Positions 34,110 to 44,487 of a stretch of DNA of 64,000 nucleotides are shown here, piece by piece. Source of the stretch: Paraspadella gotoi (lineage: Eukaryota; Chaetognatha); contig CM119267.1 in assembly GCA_051294375.1 (NCBI GenBank), positions 23,313,486 to 23,377,485 on the forward strand. Direction: 5' to 3'. The translations under genes and the position numbers were made by a program. The notes under the pieces were generated by a model. It was not told where the DNA came from, searched no databases, and was given only the letters and a program-made list of their open reading frames with translations. Numbering within the stretch: the stretch's first letter is position 1; every line of letters starts with the position of its first letter.

Positions 34110-37100
34110 ATGGCCTCGGTCACGAATGATCTATCAGAGATTGAAGAATTTCGTGACCAATCTCTGATTAGCAGCGTTGACAGGCGTTCCACGTTGGGCG
34201 TTCTTGACGAAACACTAGACAATCCCTCGAAATCACTTATGGAAGCGCCCGAGGACTTTTATCTGGAAGATTGGTCGGGCGTCATCTGCGACTTGATATT
34301 CTTTGGAGAGCTTAAGGAGACGGAGCGTTATCGGGCAGTCTCTAAAAAGTTTGAGGCGAGATATGGGACAACCAATGATAACTGGTGTCCTGTTCGTAAA
34401 CGTCTTATATCCTTGGATCGGTGGGAGGCGGAAAAGGCAGCTGATGCTAGTACAAGCTCTGATAAGGAAAACGCGATTTCCGACATGGAAGAGGCCAGTA
34501 ATAAAACTTTGGACAGTACACACATGTCAGAGGCCAGAACCAATAACATGGCAAAAGTCATTATTAACACTGATGTTGCTGAGGCCAGTGTAAGCACTGT
34601 GGCTGTGGACAGTATGTTCATCGACACGGCAGATGTCAGAAAGAACACTGAAATGGCCGAGTCCATTACAAACACCAGAATGGCAGAGGCCAGAGTAAAT
34701 AATGAAAAGGCAGAGGCCAGAGAAAACACTGAAATAACAGAAGCCAGAAAAAAGGCTGAAATGGCAGAGGCCAGAGAAAAGGCTGAAAAGGAAGAGGCCA
34801 GAGAAAGGCTGAAAAGGAAGAGGCCAGAGAAAAGGCTGAAAAGGAAGAGGCCAGAGAAAAGGCTGAAAAGGAAGAGGCCAGAGAAAAGGCTGAAAAGGAA
34901 GAGGCCAGAGAAAAGGCTGAAAAGGAAGAGGCCAGAGAAAAGGCTGAAAAGGAAGAGGCCAGAGAAAAGGCTGAAAGGAAGAGGCCAGAGAAAAGGCTGA
35001 AAGGAGAGGCCAGAGAAAAGGCTGAAAGGAGAGGCCAGAGAAAAGGCTGAAAAGGAAGAGGCAGAGAAAAGGCTGAAAGGAAGAGGCCAGAGAAAAGGCT
35101 GAAAAGGAAGAGGTCAGAGAAAAGGCTGAAAAGGAAGAGGCCAGAGAAAAGGCTGAAAATGCAAAACCAAAAAAAGGCTGAAATGGCAGAGGCCAGAGAA
35201 AAGTCTGAAATGGCAGAGGCCAGAGAAAGTCTGAAATGGCAGAGGCCAGAGAAAAGTCTGAAATGGAAGAGGCCAGAGAAAAGTCTGAAAAGGAAGAGGC
35301 CAGAGAAAAGTCTGAAAAGGAAGAGGCCAGAGAAAAGGCTGAAAAGGAAGAGGCCAGAGAAAGGCTGAAAAGGAAGAGGCCAGAGAAAAGGCTGAAAAGG
35401 AAGAGGCCAGAAAAAAGGCTGAAAAGGAAGAGGCAGAGAACAGGCTGAAAAGGAAGAGGCCAGAGAAAAGGCTGAAAAGGAAGAGGCCAGTACAAACACT
35501 AACAAGGCAGAGGCTTGTACAAATTTTAAGGTGGCAGAGGCCAGCATAAACCTTAAGGCGGTAGATGCCAGTACAAGCAATGACGTGCCTAACAATACTG
35601 ACATCGCTAGAAACAACATTGATTTTCCTAAAGCTCGTACTATCATTCCCATAGTAGAAGATAGCATAAATAAATCTCTCGCAGAATACAGTACAAATGC
35701 TTTCTTGCCAGAAAATATGTCTTCTGTCATCCGAGAAGCTAATATTAAAGGAATAAAGGAAGGCTATGCAACTATTGTCATGCCAGAAACTCATTCACAA
35801 ATTAGAGAAGCCAAACTTAATTCTCCCAAATTACATGTGTCTGGGTCTCCAGAGGAGCGTTCGCTTTTTTCAAGGAGGTCGAGCGTTGGCGTAGAATCAA
35901 TCGAGAGCGCTATTAGGTGTCAGGAAGAAAAAAAACAGCTTTTACAGTCTCTTAAAAGTGTGAAGCAAACTGTTAACAATATGGCCTTGAAGCATGGGTT
36001 ATACGACAAGCACATCGCAGAAAAATTGAGTCCTTTACCTGAGCATTTGAAGAGAACTAGTTTTGACGAAGAAAGCATTAAAAGCCAAATTAAAAAATAT
36101 GAGGAGAAAGCTGAACGTTTGAAATACTTGGACAAGCTCAAGGAAAAGGTCAAAGAAGAAGGCATGAATATTTTTCAAGAACATTGTCAACCCCACAAAG
36201 GTAACCAGCTTGAGAACTCTGATGTCGTCTTGTCTCAGGATCCCCTTATGCCGTTTAGAACTTTTGCAAACAGCAGACGTCCCTCCATGGATTCTCTGAT
36301 TGAAGAGTCCGAGGATCCTCTCGACAATCCTATCGAAAATAAAGACCCCTTCACCACAGAGAAGCAGAACGAGCCCAGTTGTCAGTCTGGATGCGAACGC
36401 TCCGACCCGTCCGACCTGACCCGACCTGTTTGTGTCGATAGCCCACGTCGCCGACGTGGCACTTTAGATTCGCCGACCACCACCAAAGTTCCGATTGTCT
36501 ATAAAAAGCCTACTCCACTAAAAAGTCCCTCTATTTTGAGGGCGGTCAATTCTAATACCTGTACTGATGTCTCGTTCGACGCAGCCGCGACCTACGAGAC
36601 CTCATCCCGTAAAGTGGGATTTAAAAATGATCTTGAGACTTCGCCAGTCAATTCGAGTCCTTCTCATTTGTCGGTCGTCACCCCGAGTCGATCCGCGCTG
36701 AAAAAATCCGCCAAGCGAATTCCGGTTTCGTCGCCTTCCGGCAGGCTCGGCGCTTCTCATGCGTCGGTCTCATCCGACTCCGGGTCGCCGCTGCTTCATC
36801 GAGCGCCCTCTCCGCCCGGTTCTCCCACTCCCGCGGTACGGCGTCACGGAACCCTCGTTCGCCAGCTTTTTTCCGACGATACCCCGGTGATCGGGGCGAA
36901 GGCTCAAACGCCTCAATCCAAAACGGCCTTGTCTAACCAATCCTCGTACGGGGGCAGTCGTATTCCCGTCCCCTCTTTCAAGCCTAAGCCGACCGAGGCT
37001 CGCGAGCCTGTCGCGTCTTCAGTCTTGACGTTTCGTCGTCATCTCACGCCAGGGACAACGCCCGCATTAGGATCGACCGGCACCAAGAGACCCGCCACTC

Positions 37101-37237
37101 CGAGAAGAGTGCCTTCTCCAAACTTATCTGTTCCTAGAATTCAATTTTCGCGCTTCAATGGAGTCGTGGGTTCTCGAGCAGCGGTGAATCCAAGCCCCGT
37201 CATCTCGACGACATCTCGCACTCCTTTTCGTCGCTAA
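34110..37237 (+). CDS. Repeat-rich protein with SxIP motif, frame broken in the repeat
   Basis: I do not recognise this gene. The first part (34110-34800) encodes a globular-looking N-terminus (EEFRDQSLISSVDRRSTLG, EDWSGVICDLIFFGELKETE, RYRAVSKKFEARYG) and then variable nonapeptides. From about 34690 to 35490 there are roughly 29 units of a 27-bp repeat encoding AEKEEAREK, a charged helix. Ten units are 1-2 bp short, so the frame is lost and regained, and the C-terminal part (to 37237) reads in a different frame. That part has a coiled coil (near 35910-36170) and a Ser/Pro/basic tail with GGSRIPVPSFKPKP, which contains an SxIP EB1-binding consensus. A microtubule plus-end role is plausible but unproven. 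A strong tttttttag acceptor lies 12 bp before the ATG. Confidence 0.7.
34690..35490 (+). repeat. 27-bp coding minisatellite (nonapeptide repeat)
   Basis: Unit gctgaaaaggaagaggccag plus agaaaag (27 bp). Irregular units occur near 34803, 34972, 35000, 35024, 35060, 35079, 35165, 35226, 35360 and 35433. All are short by 1-2 bases and most losses are in A runs. Confidence 0.9.
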
Positions 37238-37799
37238 GTCTAAATTACTTGATAGAGTTCATTTATTTACCAACTGATCGTCGGACATTCGCCGCTGTTT
37301 AAATTATCATTCCGATTTTCAACCTCATTTGTTATCATGTTATGTTGTAATTATGAAATTGGTACAACCAATATATAAATTATCCATTCATTTAATAAAT
37401 AAGCTATCTTGCCCCTGACTTTGGACAGGCTTTGGTGGTTTAAGGCCTCCATCTCTCTAATAAGATAATGACATAGCAGGTCCCTGCTATGATACCTGCC
37501 CAACACCCCTTTTTTATTGTTCTGTGATATTGTTGTCAATTCTGACGGATACCGCAATACTATGTGAAATCACAATTTTGCTTTTACATTTATGCCCCTC
37601 TACCTCGCATTATATTGAAAAAACTATTTTTTAATTGTTCTGTGATACTGATCTATTTTGATGGATACCACACTCACGGTTTTGATTTTAATTTTATGCC
37701 TCTCTACCTCGTATTACTATGTTTTAAAAGGTAAAATTTACTTTTTTATTTTATATTTTACTTAGCTTATTTTTTGAAACGCGTTAAAAATCAAACAAA
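37238..37799. other. Intergenic with dispersed repeat
   Basis: Spacer before LAMTOR4. Bases 37354-37490 are the inverted copy of the 135-bp repeat. A ttctgtgatattg / ttctgtgatactg direct repeat, each followed by a cacaatt/ctcacgg and tatgcccctctacctcg-like block, lies at 37518-37720. Confidence 0.6.
37354..37490 (-). repeat. Dispersed ~135-bp repeat, copy B
   Basis: Reverse complement matches 14254-14391 at well over 90% by eye. Confidence 0.8.
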
Positions 37800-38215
37800 A
37801 TGTCCGCTCACGGATTGGACAAAATTCCAGACTCTTTGGGTTTCATGGTTTTGAATGAAGACGGCGGCATTCTCTCCTCAGGAGGTGATCTTGACGGGCA
37901 GGACAGAATTGCGGGTAAGCTCGTTGTCTTTATATATAATCAATTAATAAGTTAAACAAAACTCGCCTTAACTTTCTCCCCCGCTTTTTTTTTTCTCTAG
38001 GCATCATGACTTCCATGCTCCGGTGTCTCTCCCGCCTTCGCAAAGATGACGGTTCGCCCCAATCCTTCCAAAGAGTCACGCTCGTCCTCGACGCCTTCTT
38101 CTACGGAGTCACCGTCAGCAACCAAAAGATCTTCGTCGTCAAACGATCGAAGAAGCCGGCCGTTCCGGCCAAGCGCGATGACTTCGAGGACGACGACGAA
38201 TTCCGGCGAAATTAA
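37800..38215 (+). CDS. LAMTOR4: Ragulator complex protein LAMTOR4
   Basis: LAMTOR4 is a roadblock-fold subunit of Ragulator, which anchors Rag GTPases on lysosomes for mTORC1 activation. Two exons: 37800-37914 and 38001-38215, total 330 nt (109 aa; human 99). Matching blocks are GLDKIPDSLGFMVLNEDGGILSSGGDL, and in exon 2 FQRVTLVLDAFFYGVTVSNQKIFVVKR. The C-terminus adds about 20 charged residues (FEDDDEFRRN). The start has a good AAAATG context, and a ttttacttag acceptor-like site lies about 40 bp upstream. Confidence 0.92.
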
Positions 38216-38655
38216 ACTTTGAAGGAGATCAAACTGTTTCTTCTTTGTTTGGTTCGTCTTTGCACGAGCATATTTTCTCGGTTTGAAGGTTGTAGATCGG
38301 CAGGGCATATTTGCGTTTTGATTTTTTGTTTTGTAAATACACCAATGAGGGTTGCCTATTGCCCAATATTATATTATAAGGCTTTACCCGAATTAAATGG
38401 TTGTTAGTTTCTAAAATTAGTGGGGGGCTCCCTTAAATCGCAGCTAAGATGAGGTGATTTATCCCACCCTCTCTCCTCTTTCTCTTCATAACATCCGCGT
38501 CGTTCTCCCCGACTGGTTGCTGGTCAACCTCCGTTGATTCGCTATTTTTTTCCAGATGTGAAAATAATATTCGGAATTGTGATTTTCTTCTTTCTTTTCT
38601 TCAACGGAAGGATAAAAGAAATAAAGAAAAAAAGTCAGCGTCACGCGATTCTTTT
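38216..38655. other. Intergenic
   Basis: Spacer between LAMTOR4 and the next small gene. Nothing recognised. Confidence 0.4.
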
Positions 38656-39087
38656 ATGTCGATCGCGGATCCGTCGAGTCGGAAACATGACGTCGACGAA
38701 CGCGACGATCGGCGCGACGATCGCCGCACCGTCGTCTACGGGCTCATAGATTTAGGGAAGAAGTCGGACCGGGAGATCGAGGTCTTGCTTCAACATTTTA
38801 ACTTCCGTGTTCACTTATTATATTTTAAGATGAAGATTTTCATTGTTCCTTTCTTTTCCATTTCCAAGGAGCTTTTGAAGATGGCGCAATCGCTAAAGCT
38901 CCACCGGATGTTCCGAACCTGTCACGAAATTTTAACGCAGCGGCGGTTGACGCATCCGACTTTGTCGTCGCCGCCGCCGCCGCCGCCGACGACGATGGCG
39001 CCGCAGTCAAAAAGGCGCTCCGTGCTCTTCGCCGGAGAGCGGAGTTCCGGATCGGGCACGCTCAAAGTCGGCGATATCGGTTTTTAA
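38656..39087 (+). CDS. Small uncharacterised protein
   Basis: An open frame of 143 codons with coding-like codon use in both halves and an AT-rich middle. I propose exons 38656-38781 and 38869-39087 with an 87-bp in-frame intron (donor gtcttg is weak, acceptor tttccaag is good), giving 114 residues. The join then reads SDREIEELLKMAQSLKLHRMF, a regular amphipathic helix. The N-terminus is very rich in Asp/Arg (DVDERDDRRDDRR), a hexaproline stretch lies near the middle, and the tail is SKRRSVLFAGERSSGSG then LKVGDIGF. I do not recognise the family. If the intron is not removed the frame still stays open. Confidence 0.5.
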   Translation: MSIADPSSRKHDVDERDDRRDDRRTVVYGLIDLGKKSDREIEVLLQHFNFRVHLLYFKMKIFIVPFFSISKELLKMAQSLKLHRMFRTCHEILTQRRLTHPTLSSPPPPPPTTMAPQSKRRSVLFAGERSSGSGTLKVGDIGF

Positions 39088-39765
39088 GGCTCCTACGATT
39101 CGATTAACCGCCCGTCGAGTTTTGTTTTTTTGTTCCTGTGATGCTTACATATCAATTATTTATACAATATTTCGAACATATTACATATAGTCGCTATATA
39201 AAATCAAAATGTTATATATTTCCCACGTGCTTCATCTTTAATCGTCTCTTGTTATTTTCGATTTGAGAATGATCTTGTGGTACAAGTTGTACAATACTAT
39301 GTATGATTTTGCGTCCGTTTGAACAACGGAGTCATCAAAGTTCGAATCTCGCCTTTTTGTATAACATTCTCGAATGTTTACATAGTTCTATAATTTTGAT
39401 CTCATGACATATCAATATATATGACTACATAGATCGAGCTCTCGTTAAGTTTAAAATCTAGCTTTTCCGTTGATTTTATATTTTTGAACTTGGCATGTTG
39501 GACATTTCATAATATTAAAGTAGATATTAGTTAAATTTGTTGAAACATTTATTAGTAAAAAAAGTGAACAAAAAAGCGTCGAGATTCACATTGACACAAA
39601 TAATGTAACCTCCCGTTAGATTTTAAATCCTAATTAACTTAATCGTTTGTTCTACTAACTCGTTGATATTTATTTTCTCATAGTGGTAAAAATAACGCCT
39701 GGTACTATAGCCATTAGCCGTCTGGAACTAAAAAAAAAATAAAAACTACACTATAGATTATAGAA
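39088..39765. other. Intergenic
   Basis: AT-rich spacer of 678 bp. A gttcgaatct motif near 39350 lacks the rest of a tRNA. Nothing else recognised. Confidence 0.5.
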
Positions 39766-40618
39766 ATGGCTAAGCGCGGAATCACATACGTTAAAGGAGA
39801 AGAGCCAGCGTTTTTGAAACGATTCAAAGAGAAGGTGCGCAACTTTAACCTACTATGTCATATATTCATTAAATGCGTTAACATTCCAGGTTTACACATT
39901 ATTTTCTTTTCTCTATCATAGGCGGGCTTCGTGGAGGGTCCAGGGGTAAACGAGAAATTCAAGCGAGACGAGGCCAAATCCTCTGGTCCTGATGAGAATG
40001 AGGAAATCAAGGACGACGAACAACCCATGGTGTGTGTTGGGCTCATTTGGGAATGTAAAAGGGGAGTGGAAACTGGAAGTAGTAGTACGTGTAATGGATC
40101 CTTTCTAAATTTGAACATTTGTTTCCAGGTGGTCCGCCTTAAGGACGAGCACCTGACCCAGGCCGAAGCCGAAAAGGAGTGGCAGCGAGCCAAGACGGAG
40201 GGAGAGCTTCGTCTGAGGGACGAAGAGGGCGTCGGGCGAGGGCCTCCGGTCGACGCCGTCGGAAAGATCCGGTTTAGAAAACCGAAGGTGAGTTAGAAAA
40301 AAGATAAGGGTAGAAAAGGAGGTAAAATTTGTGGGAAAAAAAAGGGGGAAAAAAAAATGAGTTGAAGGCCGGATTTTTCGCGCTAAATTTAACTAGAATT
40401 TTACCGATGTTCTTTTTTTTTCCTTTGCCTTTCCGCAGGAAAAAACGGAGAACGACAAAGACGAGAAAAAACAAAAGACAGACGAGACGGAAAAGCGTGA
40501 GAAACGAGACAAAACCGTTAAAAAGGAGAGAAGAGAAAAGAAAAGAGACGTGAAAGCTGTGAAAGATTCCAAACTCTTGTCGTTTGGCGACGAGGATGAA
40601 GAAGAGGAGGAAACGTGA
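39766..40618 (+). CDS. KIAA1143: KIAA1143-family protein
   Basis: A conserved uncharacterised animal protein. Four exons: 39766-39834, 39922-40029, 40129-40287, 40439-40618, total 516 nt (171 aa; human 154). The family signature is clear: ITYVKGEEPAFLKRFKEK-AGFVEGPGV, then DDEQPMVVRLKDEHLTQAEAEKEW, GKIRFRKPK, and the C-terminal SKLLSFGDEDEEEEET. A Lys/Glu-rich segment separates the last two, as in relatives. Splice sites are all GT-AG and phase 0. Function is not established; the short acidic LLSF tail is the most conserved part. Confidence 0.92.
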
Positions 40619-40740
40619 CCATCGTTGTTTATTTTGTTAGTTTTTATTGGTTTTTAATTGTTTTATATTTTATTTTCTCTTCGGTATCACGCCTTGCCAT
40701 TTCCCTTGTCCAATGTCCATTTGGAGTTTTATTTTACTTC

Positions 40741-40746
40741 AATAAA
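40741..40746 (+). terminator. Polyadenylation signal (KIAA1143)
   Basis: AATAAA lies 122 bp after the stop and only 50 bp before the next start codon (40797). Confidence 0.45.
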
Positions 40747-40796
40747 AAAAAACAACTAAAACCAAAAACAACCAACGAATCCTATCGAATCTTGAG

Positions 40797-42411
40797 ATGA
40801 CGAGCCAGACAATGAACGAGTACAGTGAGGGAGATCACGTGATTGTTACAGCTAGTCATGATCGCTGTCTCGTCGGCCGAATATTTCGACTCTACACTCG
40901 ACGGCGCCGTCGAGAAGCTGAGATGCGTTGGTACTGGTTCGGTTCATGGTTTCCCGCCGTAACCTGGTTACATCCGGCCGAGATAATCCGGGACATGTCG
41001 AACAGATTAGATCCGGCGGTGGACCTGTCAAAAATATCCGGAAAGTGCACGGTTCTTTTCTTGCATCCGCACGAGAGCGCTGACGGGAATAGCGTCAGGT
41101 TGGAAGTTTTTTTTGTTCAGACGTTTGATCTCACGTTGACGAGTTTAACCAATTTCGATAAAGGGGTTTAATAGGCATATTAAATTGGAATTTCTTTGAA
41201 AGCGCGGGAAAATATATTTTTAGGAATTAATAACCTTCTCCCGCTTATTATCTTTTCTTGTCCCTCACCCGCTACCGGTTAACCAAGTCATCTGACTCAA
41301 ATGGCCTCGCAACGCCTCTACCTACCCGAACGCGCCGTCATTCGTCCCGTCTATATTTGCCGCTTCGAGTTTTCCGCCCAAGAGCAGTTTCGTCCGGTCA
41401 TTCGTCCGTCGTTATACGAAAAAGCCGACGAACATGGCCCGTCACCGCCGTCGTCACGGTCGAGTCGGCATTCGTCAAATCCTTCGCCGATACGTTCGAC
41501 CGACAGACTCTCCTCGAAGCGGCTCTCCCTCGCCGCCATCGCCGCCCGCTCTCAAGCGCCCCGTCGACCGGTCGAGCGATCTTCTTCCTTCGACAGCGAC
41601 GAGGGGGATTCTTCCTCGTCCGCGGAGGACGAGATTCGCCCCACGTCGGCAAAGTATTCTTATCCAATCGCCGGAGAAAACGGTTACTACGAAGAAAGTG
41701 ACGTTCAGAGCGACAAAGAAAAGGTCGAAAAATCCGGCAGGACGAGCGCCATTCCTACCATTCTCTGCGGAAAGGTGGTTTGGTGGGAAAGTTTGTTTTT
41801 TACCATTTTCGCCGAGGGTTTTGAGAATCACTCAATGGGGGAAACGACACAGACATGAGGGAACTGAATGATAAAAATATTCATTAACATTTTTATTGGT
41901 TCCTCCATAAAATCCCAATTGCGTTTTTTTATTCCCAAAAAACTTACTTAATCTCAGACACGAGCGATCCAAAACGCGAATTGAGACGTTGATTAAAAAC
42001 GTTTTCTCTCATCCCTACGGACGAAAAAAAAACTTGGCAATCCATCAGCGTCTTCTAACCGTCCCATTTTTTTTTCACACCTTCCACTTTCCTCAAATCC
42101 ACCACCAATCCACCATCCCAATTGGCTAGATCGACGAAAAGCGAGACTTTCGAAATCCGTATTCCGATCCGGAATCCGTGGACCCGCGGGAGGTGGACAG
42201 CGACGCGGACAAATGCGACCGGAAGTCGCGGATCCTCAAGGGTAAGTTACTCTCGCAGGAGAACCGGTCCAGACTGAGTCAGTTCGAGAAGGAAAGACCC
42301 GAGCGAGTCATGCGGGCGAGAAAGGAAAGGGATGAGATGGAATATCGACTCAAGATGAAGAGGAGGGAAGCGGACGAGGTGAGGAAGGGGGGGAGGTGGG
42401 GGGAAAGGTGA
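40797..42411 (+). CDS. Probable BAH-domain protein
   Basis: Three exons are proposed: 40797-41098, 41288-41774, 42130-42411 (1,071 nt, 356 aa). The N-terminal 150 residues look like a bromo-adjacent homology domain, a chromatin or protein-binding beta-barrel: EGDHVIVTASHDRCLVGRIFRLY, MRWYWFGSW, TWLHPAEII, VDLSKISGKCTVL, then across the intron RPVYICRFEFSAQEQFRPV. A Ser/Arg-rich disordered region follows. The last exon has IDEKRDFRNPYSDPESVDP and a charged helix with RPERVMRARKERDEMEYRLKM. The end is uncertain: a gtgagg at 42379 could be a further donor. The BAH call rests on motif spacing only and the family is not identified. Confidence 0.55.
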
Positions 42412-44487
42412 GGATTTAAGAAACGAGGATGTGAAGAGGAAGTTGGGAAGGAAAAGCTTTTTATTGTAGAAATCAGATTAGTGGAGTATTTGGCGGTAAA
42501 ATCGATCGTATTTAAATATTTGTTTAGTAAATTGAAAAAGGAAAAAGATCTCTTGTTTTAACCAAGAAATTAGGATTATTTTGATAATCATAATCGTATT
42601 TTTTTATCGTCGCAATCGCTTAGCGTTTGCGACGATATTGTAACGCTTTTGCGCATAAGTGGCGTCGTCGTCGTCGTCGTCAACGGCGTTCCAAATTATA
42701 GATCGCCTTTTTTATGATTAAATTTGGGTGTATGAAGCTGAAAATTTATAAACAGCTTCTCATCATCGATGTGCTTAAAATTGAGTCTGGACAGTAGAAA
42801 CATTTGAATCCAACAAAGTTTTAATTAGATAACCAGTCTGGGTGTCATTCTGTTCATTTTTCCAAGCTCTTTTTAACTAAAAAAGTTTCATTTAAAAAAA
42901 ACTTTTTCGCCCGAGCCAGGGGTGTTGAAGAGACAAAATATGGAAATTCACAATTTTTTAGTATTTTTTAGCTTTTTCCAGTTAATTTTTTTAATATAAT
43001 AATCTTTAATCAAGTTAATTACTTCTGATAATGATTTTAATTTATCCTATTTAACTGTTTTTAAAACATACATTAAAAAAATATTAGTTTTTAGCTTAAG
43101 CCAAGGGTGTTGAAGAGCTAAAATGTCTAAATATTTTTTTAAAATATTTATAAATTATAATTTATTTTTTTTTAAAGATAACTTATATTAATCATGGTAA
43201 TGAAAATATTTGATATCTTTAAATGCTTTTAGGCGATTTACCACAGCTTTAATTTAATCAATTAATTTAATAATGTTTTTTAAAACTGAAAACCCCAAAA
43301 ACTTCTATGATTCAAAGCAAATAATTTTAATTTTTAATGTAATTGTTACAAGATAAAATTATTTAAATAATATTCGGATATTATTATAAAAAAAAGTTTG
43401 TTTACTTTATACTATATAAATATAATTTTATTTAACAAATAATTTAAAAAATGATATCTGCATATAAATTTTGTACGGATAAGAGTAATAGTTTGGTTTA
43501 ACTCTATATACAAATATTTTGTTATTAAATAAACAATTATTTTTTAATATACAATAATTTTTTAAAAAATAATTAATTGCTTTTTACTTTTTTCATTTAA
43601 TAATTGTTTAACAAAGAAGTTTTGTTTTTCTCACTAAATCTAAAAACACAAGAAAAAGAAAGTTATGATTTATAAAAGATTCATTAAAAATAACAACCTC
43701 TTATAATCCGATTCATATATACTATTTTACTATATAATAATATTGTTAATTAATTTACTTGATTAGCAAATTATTAATAAGTTTAAATTATAAACATTGT
43801 GTTGAACTTGTTTATTGCATTTTTAGATTTCGAAAAAAATTTTTATGTTAACAAAAAAATTTAATGAATTTGTTAATAATTTGATTTTTATCTTTTTCTC
43901 TCTTTTCTCCTGCTGCTTCTGCTGCTGCCTTTTGATTTCTTTCTTTTTTCTGACTGCCTCTGCTGCTGCCGCTGCTGATTCGTCCGAAAACGATTTGGCT
44001 TTCTCTCTCTCTCTCTCTCTGTTTATTTGACAATGAAATTTTTTTTTTCTTTTTTTTTTTTTCTCAGGGGCTGCGTCTGCTGATCAGTTTATTTGACAAT
44101 GAACTCTTTCCTATTCTATTTTCTCTTTTCTATTCTTTCTTTCCTTTCTATTCTTTCTTTTCTTTCTATTCTTTCTTTTCTTTCTTTCTTTTCTTTTCTT
44201 TCTATTCTTTATTTATATTTATTCTTTTCTTCTTTTTCTTTCTGTTTATAAATTAATTTTCTTTTCTCAAATTTGATTTTTTTTAGTATCAAAATTTGTC
44301 GTCAATCCATATTTTCCTTATGCGATTGCGACGATCCTTATGCTTTTAAAAATTTTTTTTATAATTTTCCCCGGTCCATCTCGATTATTTGGCAATCCTC
44401 TTTCAATCCAAAAAAAAAAAAAAAAAGAAGAGAAACTATTCTCCCGAAGATGTCAGCCCTTCGTCACAACCTCAAGCCAAGAAAGCA
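42412..44487. other. AT-rich intergenic with degraded repeats
   Basis: About 2 kb with no coding-like frame. A (gtc)n run is near 42663-42682. Bases 42839-42860 match the internal patch of the 24-kb TIR element (gtgtcattctgttc). The block agccaggggtgttgaagag (42916) recurs as agccaagggtgttgaagag (43101). The final 400 bp are pyrimidine-rich (ctttctattctttctttt repeats, 44107-44240). Confidence 0.6.

Noticed and set aside
34527-35730. Long minus-strand frames rich in Leu/Phe/Ser over the 27-bp repeat
   Set aside because: They are antisense shadows of the coding minisatellite; the repeat has no stop in several frames.
39340-39365. tRNA-like B box gttcgaatct
   Set aside because: The flanks do not pair as a T arm and no A box or acceptor stem is present.
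44389-44487. Upstream extension of the RGG gene (poly-Lys N-terminus)
   Set aside because: It begins at a TTG and reads through an A15 run; the ATG at 44488 directly precedes the conserved motif.
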